A stretch of 64,000 bases of DNA, from assembly GCA_013397865.1 (NCBI GenBank), contig VZTI01003934.1, positions 186,001 through 250,000 on the forward strand. Direction: 5' to 3'. Below are positions 23,401 through 59,820 of the stretch, piece after piece. The DNA is from Struthidea cinerea (Eukaryota; Chordata; Aves; Passeriformes; Corcoracidae). Position numbers and translations under genes: made by a program. The notes under the pieces were generated by a model. It made no database searches. It was not told the origin of the DNA and saw only the letters and a list, made by a program, of their open reading frames with translations. How positions within the stretch are numbered: the stretch's first letter is position 1; each line of letters starts with the position of its first letter.

Positions 23401-26264
23401 TTGTGCTAACTGCAGCCAGAAAAAATATTGCACTAGCACCATTCTTGGGAGAAGTTGTAATTTGTCATAGTAAGCTTCTAAAGCACATGTGGGATACGAG
23501 CAATAATTTTGCTGTAAGTGCCATACCATTAATCGGTACAAAAAGTCCATTGTTTCTTGAACGAGAAACACCTGGCCAGGCAGGCAGCAGCGGCTTCACT
23601 AGAACTGCCCTATCTGAAAACAGCCCCACAAGAGCTGCCAAGCCACCGGTGCTCAAATTGCTTGTGCACATCAGCTCGGACTCCTCCGCTACAGCTTTCA
23701 GCCAACGGCCTCAAAACTGGTTGCACATGGCTACTTTCAGGAGTTGAGCTTTCACACAGCAATTTCACTTTGAAAAATACTGGAAGCAAGTTACCCATTG
23801 GCAGATATACCACCAGGAAGAATTACAAAGGGAAGAAGTAGACACCACTTACACTGTTGCACTCAAGGCAAATATTCTTGCGTGCCAGGTGGGGTATCTG
23901 ACAATTGCATGTTTGTCATGTTTGTCTGCAGTCTTGAAGGAGAGCGAACAAACTACTCAAAAAACATCTTTCAATAAAGCCCAAAGTCCAAATCATCTTG
24001 AGTTTCTGATAAAATTTTCTGTTTGATTTAGTGGCACATTTTACAGCTGTTGAAATATCCCCCTCCCTGCCCTAAAGTGAAGATATTTTGAATTTCTTTC
24101 CTGAAGCAGCCACAGTGAAACAAGGCATTGTGATCATGTTTATGCCATTTACAAAGGCAGATCACTCCCTGCTTCTAATGTTCTACTCTACTGCCCCTTC
24201 CTTCAACCCACTGAATCATAAATCCAACTTCCCCAAAGACTCGATGTCTTTTGGTCATCATACATATATACTCATGCCAGAAAATAACCTGGATTCATTG
24301 CTTCCATTCCAATGCTCACTTAGCATTAAGCTGTATTTATGAATCTTCTCTAACATGGTCTTTAACAAGTTGACAAAGTTACTCATCTGCAGTGTAATTT
24401 ATTACCCTATCCAGCCTTGTATTTTCTGCAGAACAAGCTGACAGAGATTTAGTAACAAAAAAAAATCTGCCTCAGGAAGACTGAGGAAATAAAAAGTTTT
24501 TACTTGAATAGTAATGTGAGATTTAGGACACAAACCTGAGACTTCCAGCAAGTTTTTTCACCAATGACTTTCTTTCCTTTCTCCTTTTTCGTGATCATGG
24601 GTTTCTGCACTGACCTACTGTAATTTCTCCAGAATAGTACTCAAAAACCATAGCTCTCATATAGCAAAATTGTATACATTTACGAAAACCAAACATACTT
24701 GTGCAGAATCCACAATAATTTATGCACATTCAATTAAGTCAGGGATGTTGCTTGCAAGCATTTGTATGAATAACAACTAATTACCCAATTGACCTATTTT
24801 GAAACTTTAATGTTCCTTAAAAATAATTTCAGAAAATTACTTACTGCATGATGGTTTTCTGCAACATAGGTGAATGTAGGTGCTAAAAAGCTAGAAACAG
24901 AGAAGTTCGTCAGCCTTTTCTCAATATTCTGTGAGAAGACTGTCTTTCCTATGTAAACTATTTTAAACAAGGTCACAGTTTCATAAACTTCTTGCGCCTG
25001 CAAGCTGTTTTGCAAGATTGTTATGGCTTTGACTTTGAAAATATTTTGGAATAGGTATCTTAGGACTTGGCCAATCCTCTCAAGGGGTGGATGGCCAAGG
25101 AACCAATTACCTATTGCCATTCAACACACTTTTGCAATCTATCCTATAAAAGTAGTTAGAAAATTATTAAAGCGCTTCAGCTTCGGCTTCCACTTGTTCA
25201 TGAGCCTGGACTCTGTGTCGTTTTCTTTATGTGTCTCGGACATAACAGCGACAGGTGAAAACACTGTGCTTCACTCAAACCTGGTGCCACATTTGGCAGA
25301 AGTGGAAGGCTAACCATCAGAAAGCAACATTGTGTCTCACACAGTATTCCTCCTCATGGACCAGAGGTTCCTGGTGTTTTCCAGGCTCTGACAGCTCTTT
25401 TCCCACCCTCCTTACGGCTGAGTGTTTCTTCTGTTGCCAGGGGATTACAAATGTGTTGAAAGACAGAAGCTCAAAATGGCATATAAAGAGTTTTAGTAGA
25501 GCAGAGTCTGCAGCTAGCTTTCAGGAATCAGACATCAGCTGTTGTCATGATCAAACACACAAGGAAATTCAATTAAATCTTTTTCTAAAGCTTGCTACAA
25601 AGAAAAAAAAACCCTCAAAGAACACCCCTCCATGACTATCACTCTTAATACACTCCCTTGCTTCATACTGCTTAAGGGTATTGAGTCTCTTAAAGTATCC
25701 AGCTCATGCCTTGACACTGAGTGCCAGCACTTGAGAAAACAATCCTTTTTAATTTCAAATGATTACTCTCATGTTCCAGTACTGACAACAGAGTGCAAAG
25801 TTAATGATACAGAGTACATTCTACCCCAAATATGTTCTACCCAACCTAATCCCACTCAGGTAAATTATTTGCTCTACAGAAAATACATTTAACAACCCAC
25901 ATACTACTGGAATGCAGCATGCAGAACTTAGGAAGTGGCAGTTGTTAAAATTCCAGGATTTTCCAAATGAGAGTTGCTGCCCACACCAGCAGTGGGCTAC
26001 AGTATCAGAACTGCTCTTTACATTTTACATTCAATTAAAAGACAAAAATTAAGAAACTTATGTGCAGACTGTATATTTAGAGAAGCCAGACCTTAAAGAA
26101 ATCAATCATTGGTCAATAGCAAAGTCCTGTTTGGCAACCTGGGTAACTCCTATCAGTTTCCTTAAAGCAGCTTCACTAAGGAACAGAAGCTACAGCGAAG
26201 TAAACTCAGGCTTCACTTAGAAATTACTGTAAATAGAGTCATAGCATACCGTAAACACAGTCAT
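20419..26264. other. Intergenic, nothing recognised
   Basis: AT-rich with scattered short frames (longest 126 codons, at 25255-25632) that show no family motif. No repeat that I can name. Confidence 0.6.
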
Positions 26265-26580
26265 AGTGTAATTTACATTGAAAGGGACCCCAGGAGGTCC
26301 CCAAGATTAGCCTCCTACATCCACAAGGATCAGATCCAAGGCCACATTGCTCCGGCTTTATCCAGTTGGAAACTTCCAAAGATAAGCTCTTTGGACAGCC
26401 TGTTCACTGTCCTCACAGAGGGGTTCCACCACGTTTAATCAAAACCTCTAGTTTCAAATTATGCCATTGTCTCTAATCCTCCCAGCATCCACAACTGTAA
26501 TAAGCAGATCACTTTCCTGACAACCTCTCCACATTCACTGGAAGGCTGCTATTAGCTCCTCCTGAAGTTGCATCTTCTGT
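26265..26580 (-). mobile_element. Old CR1 fragment, reverse orientation
   Basis: AAAGGGACCCCAGGAGGTCC, GGACAGCCTGTTCACTGTCC and later text follow the complement of an old CR1 3' region at the usual spacing. It is heavily diverged, so the subfamily is unknown. Confidence 0.5.
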
Positions 26581-27145
26581 TACACCGAAGATCTTGTTTA
26601 TGGGTAAAGAGGAAGCATAACATATATACAAGTAAAGCTAAGAATTTATTATTAGCATATGGAAATCTTAAACCAATTAGACTATTATTCTAGATGTAAT
26701 TACTATAGGAAAAGAATAATAACGCAGGTTGTGTACTTCTATACAGATGTTGTAGTAATAGAGTTAAAATTGTAACACACATTTCTCAGTTTCTCTCCTT
26801 TTTTGGGGTTATTTTCGCCCTTCTGCTGTTACTCTGCATCTCAAAATCAACATCTCCAGACTGCTGAAAAGGATAACGTGAAGCTATCAGCATCTGAATT
26901 TCTTTGTTGGGAGGAATATGCTGTTGCTTTCTTCTTTCTCCCTCTAGGATCCACTTGAGGTTCTTTTTATGTTTGTTAACATGCTTTTACATCCTTTTCT
27001 TTCCTTATTGACCTTCAGATCCAAATACATGATATATGACGCCCTTCACATATGTTAGATGTGACTTCTTTGTTCTGTTACTTCCTAAACACAATTTTGT
27101 CCAGTTCTTGTTCTGCCTTCAACAACAAAACCAAGCTGAACAAAA

Positions 27146-27174
27146 AACCAACCAACCAACCAACCAACCAACCA
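27146..27174 (+). repeat. (AACC)n microsatellite
   Basis: About seven AACC units, flanked by further A/C-rich sequence up to 27222. Confidence 0.95.
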
Positions 27175-27684
27175 CAAAATCAGAAAAGCCTACAAAAAAC
27201 CAAACCACAGAAAAAACACCCCATATTTGACTGCTGGTGAGTAATCACTCACCAATACAGGACTATGGGGTCTCCAGTTCCACATATGTACACCATCATT
27301 AATCTGTACTCCACTATTCTACACCCTTTCTTTCCAATTCTAAAGGCCTGCTATCATATAACATGCCTGGATTTCTCTCCACATCCTTATTCTGGTCATA
27401 AATATCTTATTGCACATAAAATACCTGCTTATTACTCTTACATAGATAAAGCTATGGTTGCACCACACAAAGGTAAACTGAAGTAAAAGAAATTAGCCAC
27501 AGACATCTGGCCAGTTATAGAAATTTTTATAGCAAAACTAAGTGAAACAAAGATAGAGGCAGGCCAAAGAAAGCCCAGAAAGGGAAGTATGATAATGCTC
27601 AGTCTCAAGGCCTTGCAGACTCAGCACTAAGCTTAATGGCCTGTTACTAACAACCATAATACACTATTAGAGTGTTCCATCATG

Positions 27685-27845
27685 ACCTTCTTGGAAGAAG
27701 CTGAACAAGCCCTAGTCCATGACCATCTTGGTGGCCTTTCACTAGATTTGTTCCAGGTGGCTGAAATCTTCCTTGAACTGGGGAACCCAAAAATTAGACA
27801 CAGTATTCTACGTGCAGTCTAATACAAAATGCCAGATACACCATC
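27685..27845 (-). mobile_element. Old CR1 internal fragment, reverse orientation
   Basis: GAAGCTGAACAAGCCCTAGT, GACCATCTTGGTGGCCTTTC, CTTGAACTGGGGAACCCAAA and TAGACACAGTATTCTACGTG are the complement of the CR1 ORF2 C-terminal coding region (family text GGGGAGCCCAGAACTGGACA). It may belong to the same insertion event as a neighbouring fragment. Confidence 0.6.
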
Positions 27846-28851
27846 CTAAGTACTATCAATACTCACCCTGCCTTCTGTTACTGATAAGGTAATTGCAATA
27901 TATTAGCTATTTCTGAGAAGCTCCTGCTTGAATTTACCTTCCTTAACTGCTCATACTCTTAGCAGGATACTGCTTCTTCTCAGTAGAAAGAAGTATGCTA
28001 AATAAAAACAGTCAACTCTCCAAAGGCTGGGTAACACCTACCTGTTATGGCCTGACACAGCTGGGCCACAGGAGCCTTTAACATCTCAATAAATGTCAAG
28101 GCCTAAAGAACCTCAAAGGAGTATTGAATGGCTGGCTTTCCAAAGAGCTGTATAAGTTTAAGATATTACCACTACAACTCTCCATGTTTACTAGCCCCAC
28201 AGTCCAACTGACCAAGCAGAAACTTAAGCTGGTGGTTGGGTTTTGTTTGTTTGGATTTTTTTACCCAGATAACTCCACACACAATGAGATTTAAGAAATT
28301 GCTCGTATGAAATTCCTTCAGCTACTGGGTGTGAGAGGCAACCTAAAATCTGAAGCAATTGATGATGGTGGTAAGGTAAAACCAGTGAGTTCCAGATTAA
28401 AAAAAAAAAATCACCTATTTATTTGGCTACTTAAGCATCTCCCTCTAGAAGATCAAGCTACTGTGCTGAAAGTAAGACTGCATACGTATCAGTAGCTTAA
28501 GTATCAAATTTACAACTCGCAAGTACAGCAAAGGAACGCTTTGCTAAGCAAATCTGTTACAGCTCTTCACTCAAACTTCCAGGCCAAGTCTTCCAGCCTG
28601 CTCAGTGGTCAATCTCTAGGGACAATTTTGTTTCACAGACAGCCCTAGCAGGAACCCTATAGGTGTCCACAACCAGGGAGCCTCAGAAAGGACATGTGTG
28701 CTGGGAAATGCTACACTGCTCATTGTAAGCCACCATGTCTGTGAGAAGTTCTGCGTGCTGCCTTAGTTTGCATGTCAAAAGGGGGATGGGGAGGAGACAG
28801 TACTTGCAGGGAACACCGACAAAACTGAAGAATGCAGTATGAAATTACTTA

Positions 28852-29150
28852 TAGAATCATATGTTAATTCAGATCAGAAAGGAGCTCAGGGTGATCACCA
28901 ATCCACCCTCCTTCTCAAAGCTGGGTAAAATACAAGACTGGATCATATTACTTGTGGCTTAATCTAGCCTTCTCTTGAAAACCTCCAAAATAGACAGAAA
29001 AATCTCTCATGGCAACCTTGCCCACTGTTTAACTGTCCTAAGGGTAATGTGTTTTTAATCTTACATCTTGGTAGAACTTACGGTGTTTCACATTTTGCCT
29101 GTTGTGTCTCATCCTCACACTGAGCACCCCTGAGAAGTCTTGCTTCACCT
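28852..29150 (-). mobile_element. Old CR1 3' fragment, reverse orientation
   Basis: It starts TAGAATCATATGTTAATTCA, GATCAGAAAGGAGCTCAGGG and continues with GTTTAACTGTCCTAAGGGTA and TTGCCTGTTGTGTCTCATCC, resembling the complement of an old CR1 3' region. Diverged. Confidence 0.5.
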
Positions 29151-29530
29151 TACTCAGTAGCTTCTTTAAGTTCAGCTATATGCTTTTTTGATTACAAAAG
29201 TAGTCTGGATTTCCGCAAGACAAGCACAGTCTGTGTTTTAAGTGAGGTGCAGCAGAGGTGCAAGCAAACTGACCTTCCAAGAGGCTCCATTTGATTCTAG
29301 TGATAAGGACCAACTCCAGATGTTAGAGAGTGATCCAGGAGTCAACAGCTGCTCTTGCAAAGAAAGGGAGCTTACTTTTCACTAATTGTTTCACACTATT
29401 AGTATTAAATACAATAGTCCAGACTGATAAATGAAGAGTCAGTTTCTAAAAAAACAAAATCCAGTCAGGAAACCCTTAGCACCTCAGATCAAGGGATAAA
29501 CAATCAACCTTATTAAACCAACAAACCAAG

Positions 29531-29536
29531 TTTATT
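29531..29536 (-). terminator. Candidate distal RTF1 polyadenylation signal
   Basis: TTTATT on the plus strand reads AATAAA in the RTF1 direction and is followed within 20 nt by a TTGGTTTGTTGGTTT stretch. Other AATAAA copies lie nearer the stop codon, so the site really used is unknown. Confidence 0.3.
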
Positions 29537-31793
29537 TATATAAGTCTGTACAATTGTGATGAACTATGCTAGGACACCAATGAAACAAAGTAAACAAATC
29601 TCTCCCTCTCTAACAAGTGGGAGGTGTAGTCACTCACCTTTACATGCACTTAAAGGAAAAAAGATTACAGCTTTCATACAATTATGTAACTATTCAAGAG
29701 TACTTTCTTCATGTATCATTCTCAATATAAGAGGTTTGCATGATAATTTACTGATGGTTGCCTTCTCTGAAAAACAGTATTTTAGCAAAACCGAGAAACT
29801 TTGAGAGGGTAAGTGGCAGTTTCATAATTGCAGATAACTAGGACATAGTCCATCATTAAGACTGGCATCCTAAACTCACTGCATCTCCTCTGGTTTGGTT
29901 TTCTCTACTAAAAGTTACTTGCAACACTGTATGGGTCTCATCCACATTTTGGTTGTATTACAGATAGTCTTGTGTTACCAAATGCAGAAGTTAACTAAAA
30001 CCAATACATCAAGGCCAAGCATATTAAAAATACTGTATTTGGGTTAAGTTTACCTTTAGAGACCACTTGTCACTGCATCTCAGAGCTCTGAGGAATTTCA
30101 GTGGAAAAAATCAGTTCCTGAACTGTTTGATTTGGCAATTATTTCTGCAAACCATTAGAGAGTGATTGTTTTGAAACCTGTCTACTGCAAAGTAAGTTTA
30201 GATTTTTTTTTAATCACAAATCTTTAACATCACTTTAGCTGTTGAAAAAACCAAATCATATCAAATGCATATCTACACAGTGAATCACAATGTTTCCTAT
30301 GAAGTTATGATGGTAAATCCCATAAATCCAATCTTAAAAAGTTATAAGTATGTATATGTGAGAGCCTACTGTAACTCCAGAGAAGCTGCTAAAATAGGCC
30401 ATCAAATAAAGTCTTCTATGATTACATATTTACAGAATAATCCACATGTCCTAGAACTATGGACTATTCAGTAAATAAGTATTGAAATATTTCTATTTAT
30501 TTGTTTACATGGTAGGCTTCATACGTTGATTTTCTTTTTATACACAGTTTGTAGAATCAATCTGCACACAATTACATGATGTTTCTTTAAAGCTACTGTT
30601 AAAAAAAGGAAGAGAAAGTTAAATAAGAACTAGATTAAAGTTTCATTAAGAATCCAACAAGAAAGTATCAAACACAGGTTAAAATGTAACCAGTGTACAA
30701 TTTCAGAAAAACAGTAATGCTCTGACACAAGAAGAGCATCAGCATTTTCCCTCCTTAGGGTCCCCCAGAATCATTCCTATCCAGTTCAGTTCTTAAGTTG
30801 TTATATAGCTACTGGCCTGAGTAGGAACACACACGTGCTTGCACGCTTACCTGAACGAGGGCCTCTAACCTTTTAGACTTCTAATTCTCTTTTAATTTAG
30901 TTCTTAGTTTCATATATTCAGTTGTATCTTGTTTGTAAAAGTTCTTTGTTAAATGTCACTTATATTTACACTTGATTTTTTTCTTTTTTACACCTGAGTG
31001 ATAATTTAGCTGTCAATTTGTGTCCAGTCAAATATTCCATAAAGCCATACAATTCTTGTGCTCGTGTTGCACTCCACTTTTACCAGTTTATATATGAAAA
31101 ATGTCCATCACCTACCTCTCATACTACCCAGTGACCTTTCTATTATGTCCTTCCCCTTCCATAGTATGTGATATTTTTTAAAAAAATTTTGTTTATTGAT
31201 AGAAGCCCCATTCAAATGGTTCAGAAAGCAAGAAACAAAGTGAGCTGGAGCTCAGTGAAGACATGATGACTTAACAAATACGTAATATTGAAAGCTTGGA
31301 GAAGAAATTAAAGCCCAACCAAATGAGCTCACCAGGGTCACCCCACAAAAAGCTACTTCACCCAGTTACAGCTGTAGAGTCTGGATGTGCTATAGACGAC
31401 AAGTCCCACATCAAGAACTGTGTACCTCTTTCTCATCAGTTAAGTGTAATTAAAAAAGGGAACATGAAGTTAAACAGCTATATCAACCAAGCCGTTTTAG
31501 TAAGAAGAATCACATTTAATGAGTTTCTTTCTTGCAATTTCAGATGCTCAAGTACAGCTGGTAGAAATTCAAAACAGCCGTAAAGAACTGTGACAGACGG
31601 ATACAAATAGTACTGCAGCTTAAAAATGATAAAAAACACCTGAAAAAAAGTCACACAACCCTCCCAAAAAAATTTACACTTTGAACCTAGGCCAGTTTTT
31701 GAAGATTCCCTTCTCCAAAGCTAGGATGAAGGAGGAAGAAGAAGAGGGAGAAAGTGCAGATGACCTTCCAGCCACAAAGGTCTTGCGCCAATG

Positions 31794-31799
31794 TTTATT
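31794..31799 (-). terminator. Candidate proximal RTF1 polyadenylation signal
   Basis: First AATAAA after the RTF1 stop codon, about 400 nt downstream. It could give a short alternative 3' UTR. It is supported only by the hexamer. Confidence 0.25.
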
Positions 31800-32197
31800 C
31801 ACTGTGCCTGCGGTGGTATGTGAGGGGAGATCACCAAGTGCTGATTCTGCGACTGCCAAGAGATTCCTATGGAAATCCAGACCTCAGGCTAATACTGAAC
31901 ACAGAGTGGACCAACGAGCTGCATCAACAAAATAAAAACAAAACTCAAACTAAAAGAAATGGGAAAACCCCAAATAGCACAGATCCACATTTGTGAGGGG
32001 AGCAGAGGAAAGGGCAAGAAGGGAGGTCTATACAGTAAATAGTTGAATGGTTTATGTTACAGATGACTGGCAGTTTTAAAGAGTCTCTTCCCAGCTCCAT
32101 TGCTGCTCCAACCCAGAAGGAGAACTGAAAAGGGAGGAAGAAAAAGTAGGACATCATCATGGAGCATGCAGGATCAGAAGCAGCAGAGTGGGCATGC

Positions 32198-56450
<24,253 letters not shown>

Positions 56451-58898
56451 CTGGCGTGAAAACACACACATTTATTTCAAAGTGTCGTAATTAGTTTTAA
56501 CAATCCAGGTCAGTGCACGTGCAGGTTCTCTGCAGTATCTGAGCACATCCCAGTAGCATGATTATTGTCACCTTCTAAGGAACAAGTCTACTTATGTTTC
56601 ATAAATATACATTCACACACAGTTTTAATACAACTGGATGCTACAAAAGGATTTTGATGATAACAAGCTATTAAAAGTAAATATTAGTACCATTACTTTC
56701 TTGGTATAAACAACGTAAGACAAATTACTTTCAGAGTCACGTTCAGATTTGTGTTATATGGATTGGGTAATAATTCAAAACCACCCTAACTACACCATGT
56801 AGCATTAGCCCTAAAAAGCCAAATACCAGCAGATAGCAGCTTCTTCTCCTAAACAACAGAGATGTTTGCAATTACACACTTTAAAGGGGAAATGCTTTCG
56901 GCATTGCCATTATGTCATGGTTGATAATATTTAGTCAGCCTGTTCAATTCCTTTTCACTGTTGGTACACACCCCAGAACAAACATAAAGCTTTGGATAGA
57001 CACAGAGCAGGTATCAAGCTCAGAGTCTGTGAAACTTAGTAGAGCTGTTCTGCTCAAAAGGAAGCACTTTCACAGGCAACATGCACCCACAGAAAGGACT
57101 ACATGGCTCTCAAATACTGCCATCATCTGCTGTTCATTGCTTGTTCAGGTGACACAAGCAGCAGTACAAAACAAACATTTCGGAAGCTGTGTTACTGGCT
57201 CTGCAGTCCGGGACACAGAATCTATTCTCAAAAAAATTGCTCTGGGGCTGAGAAATCTTAGCTGTGTGTAAAAATACAGCCACACCGACTTCTGCCATCT
57301 TGGGAAGTTGATGCTAGATTGGTTTCCATTAGTTTCACAACTGGAAGATTATCTCAACAAATTGATTACAATTTAGTACCTCAAATGAGAACATAAACAC
57401 TGCAGAAACTGATAAGTCTGCCTACTTACCAACAAAGAAACTTTTCATTAGTAATGGCTTTTACCAACCTTTCTCTAAAAAAGCTCTGCAACATCAACAT
57501 AGCACATTTGTACAATTAACAGATCTCCTCTGGAAGCTCCTGAAGAAGTTTCAGTAGTGCTTCTCTTTGGGAAGCTCCTGAAGAGGAGAACCACTTAAGC
57601 TAAGAGATATTCCTTCTTTCTTTCTTTCTACACTTGTTTTCTGTTTTCCAAGATACTATATTAAAAAGACTGCTAGCCGTTTGAGTCAACAAGCCTAGAC
57701 TGCCACGGGAAGCTGTCAAACATTTAATCTGCAGGGGTTAGCTCGGTATTTTACTTTTAAGTCAGTATTCTCTCATCTCAGAAACATTGCTTCCCTGCTA
57801 CCTAATCTTCATCTTTGCACATACATCTCCCTGCTGTTACAGTTGCTACAAACAGCTCAGTGGAGGGGGAAGCACCTACTACTACTCAGATACAGCTGCA
57901 GATGCCTGCTGCCAGTGAGGGATGGAACAGATGCAGAACCACGTGGTTATTCCTAGCACCATGGCTCCAATTGTCTGACTGATGCTAGAGCTAGTCCAAC
58001 TCCTATTTTCAAGTTCTAAAACTACCAAACTGATACACTAGCAGCGAGATGTTGGCAGCCCTACAGACTCTAGAAGTACACAAGATCAACCACATCAGCT
58101 CCCACGTATTTGTTTTAACAGAGTATCTGATCTGATTTTTCTGAAGCCCCAGCCTGCAGAAGTATTTTTGAGTGTTCGGGAAGGCTTTTTATTGCAACAT
58201 AGCAACAGCTTCTATATTAAAAAACCTGAAGGTCCAACACATAAATTACATCAGACATGTAGGCTTCACATACTCGATCTGCCAAACTTCTTCCCGGGAC
58301 AAGCACTGCCATACAAGCTGTAACACACTTCACCTATAACGTCTTTATTTACCATTTGAATCACACCATCAATACATGTTACACCAAAAGGTGAGTCTTT
58401 GAAAGCAGCCCCCTCCAAAAAGGAAGACACCCCCCTTTCCAACCCTGACACGGTTGAACTCACACCAGACATCATACTTACAACCCCGGGAGATGCCCTG
58501 ATGACAAATAAATAAATAAATACTACCCCTTCTTACATCTACAGGCTCCTAACTCCATGCGGTTTCCCATGAACAGAGCTCCGTCAGCGCAGTCACCAAG
58601 ACTGAGGGGGTTGCATTAAACACGCATATACACTCCGGGAGCCCGCCTGCCCCGAGGGGAGGCAGGGACCTGACACGCTGCTCTCCCGGCGTGCCAAAGT
58701 AGCACGGAAAAGTTACCCAGCCCTTTGGGCCTCTTTCCCCACTACTCGAGGTAGGAAGACCGCTGGTAGCCAGGCCTTGCTAACCCCTCCTCAGGGTCAG
58801 ACCACCCCAGAGCATCGCCCCGGAGCATCCACCGCCCCTCCGTCCCGCCGGCGCCGAGCACCGGGCCCGCTGCACAGAGCCCTCGCCAACGCGGGCCT
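56451..58898 (-). other. RTF1: RTF1 intron 1, visible part
   Basis: Sequence between RTF1 exon 2 and the assembly gap. It is AT-rich up to about 58.5 kb, then rises in GC and CpG towards the gap. No reading frame on the minus strand resembles the expected first-exon peptide, which supports placing exon 1 within the gap. A small imperfect direct repeat (GGAAGCTCCTGAAGA at 57532 and 57570) is present. Confidence 0.7.
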
Positions 58899-59820
58899 NN
58901 NNNNNNNNNNNNNNNNNNNNNNNNNNNNNNNNNNNNNNNNNNNNNNNNNNNNNNNNNNNNNNNNNNNNNNNNNNNNNNNNNNNNNNNNNNNNNNNNNNNN
59001 NNNNNNNNNNNNNNNNNNNNNNNNNNNNNNNNNNNNNNNNNNNNNNNNNNNNNNNNNNNNNNNNNNNNNNNNNNNNNNNNNNNNNNNNNNNNNNNNNNNN
59101 NNNNNNNNNNNNNNNNNNNNNNNNNNNNNNNNNNNNNNNNNNNNNNNNNNNNNNNNNNNNNNNNNNNNNNNNNNNNNNNNNNNNNNNNNNNNNNNNNNNN
59201 NNNNNNNNNNNNNNNNNNNNNNNNNNNNNNNNNNNNNNNNNNNNNNNNNNNNNNNNNNNNNNNNNNNNNNNNNNNNNNNNNNNNNNNNNNNNNNNNNNNN
59301 NNNNNNNNNNNNNNNNNNNNNNNNNNNNNNNNNNNNNNNNNNNNNNNNNNNNNNNNNNNNNNNNNNNNNNNNNNNNNNNNNNNNNNNNNNNNNNNNNNNN
59401 NNNNNNNNNNNNNNNNNNNNNNNNNNNNNNNNNNNNNNNNNNNNNNNNNNNNNNNNNNNNNNNNNNNNNNNNNNNNNNNNNNNNNNNNNNNNNNNNNNNN
59501 NNNNNNNNNNNNNNNNNNNNNNNNNNNNNNNNNNNNNNNNNNNNNNNNNNNNNNNNNNNNNNNNNNNNNNNNNNNNCTCTGCGGGGAGAGGCCGCGGCCG
59601 CTGTCCGGCCGGTGCTGGCCTCGCCTCTGCCCGTGGGCTCAGGAGGGCGGGATGGGATCCGGACCCGGTGCCCAGGCCGCGGCGCGGTGCGGCGCAAGCG
59701 GGGCCGTGGTGGAAGCCGGGCGTCGCAGCTGCCGGGCTGTGCATCGTGCTGGCGCTGCACCGGCGGGCTGCTAAAGCCTTGCCGAGGGACAAAGGCCGGG
59801 CTAAAGTAGAGTATGTTCAG
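58560..59820. promoter_or_regulatory. CpG-rich divergent promoter of RTF1 and NDUFAF1
   Basis: GC-rich, CpG-rich sequence flanks both sides of a 678-nt gap, between a minus-strand gene (RTF1) and a plus-strand gene (NDUFAF1) that diverge. This is the expected place for a shared housekeeping promoter and for RTF1 exon 1. The visible sequence right of the gap (59577-59760) is densely GC-rich with GGCCGCGGCCGC-type motifs. No TATA box is visible. The core promoter itself lies in the unsequenced part. Confidence 0.7.
58899..59576. other. Assembly gap (678 N)
   Basis: Run of N within a CpG-rich region. It probably hides RTF1 exon 1 and the transcription start sites of both genes. Long reading frames that appear to cross it are artefacts of the N run. 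Confidence 0.99.

Larger units (their letters stand above)
26581..29516. other. Intergenic, old repeats only
   Basis: Apart from the listed CR1 fragments and the (AACC)n run, this AT-rich stretch downstream of the likely RTF1 end shows nothing. Confidence 0.6.
29517..32197 (-). other. RTF1: RTF1 3' UTR (extent uncertain)
   Basis: The stretch after the RTF1 stop codon has no other gene signal and should contain the 3' UTR. AATAAA on the minus strand occurs at 31799-31794 (giving a UTR of about 0.4 kb), 31197-31192, 30501-30496 and 29536-29531 (about 2.7 kb). The last is followed by G/T-rich sequence of the kind found downstream of cleavage sites, so a long UTR ending near 29.52 kb is my best guess. 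No transcript evidence is available. Confidence 0.4.

Noticed and set aside
25255..25635. Plus-strand frame of 126 codons
   Set aside because: It has no recognisable domain and its composition is typical of chance frames in this region.
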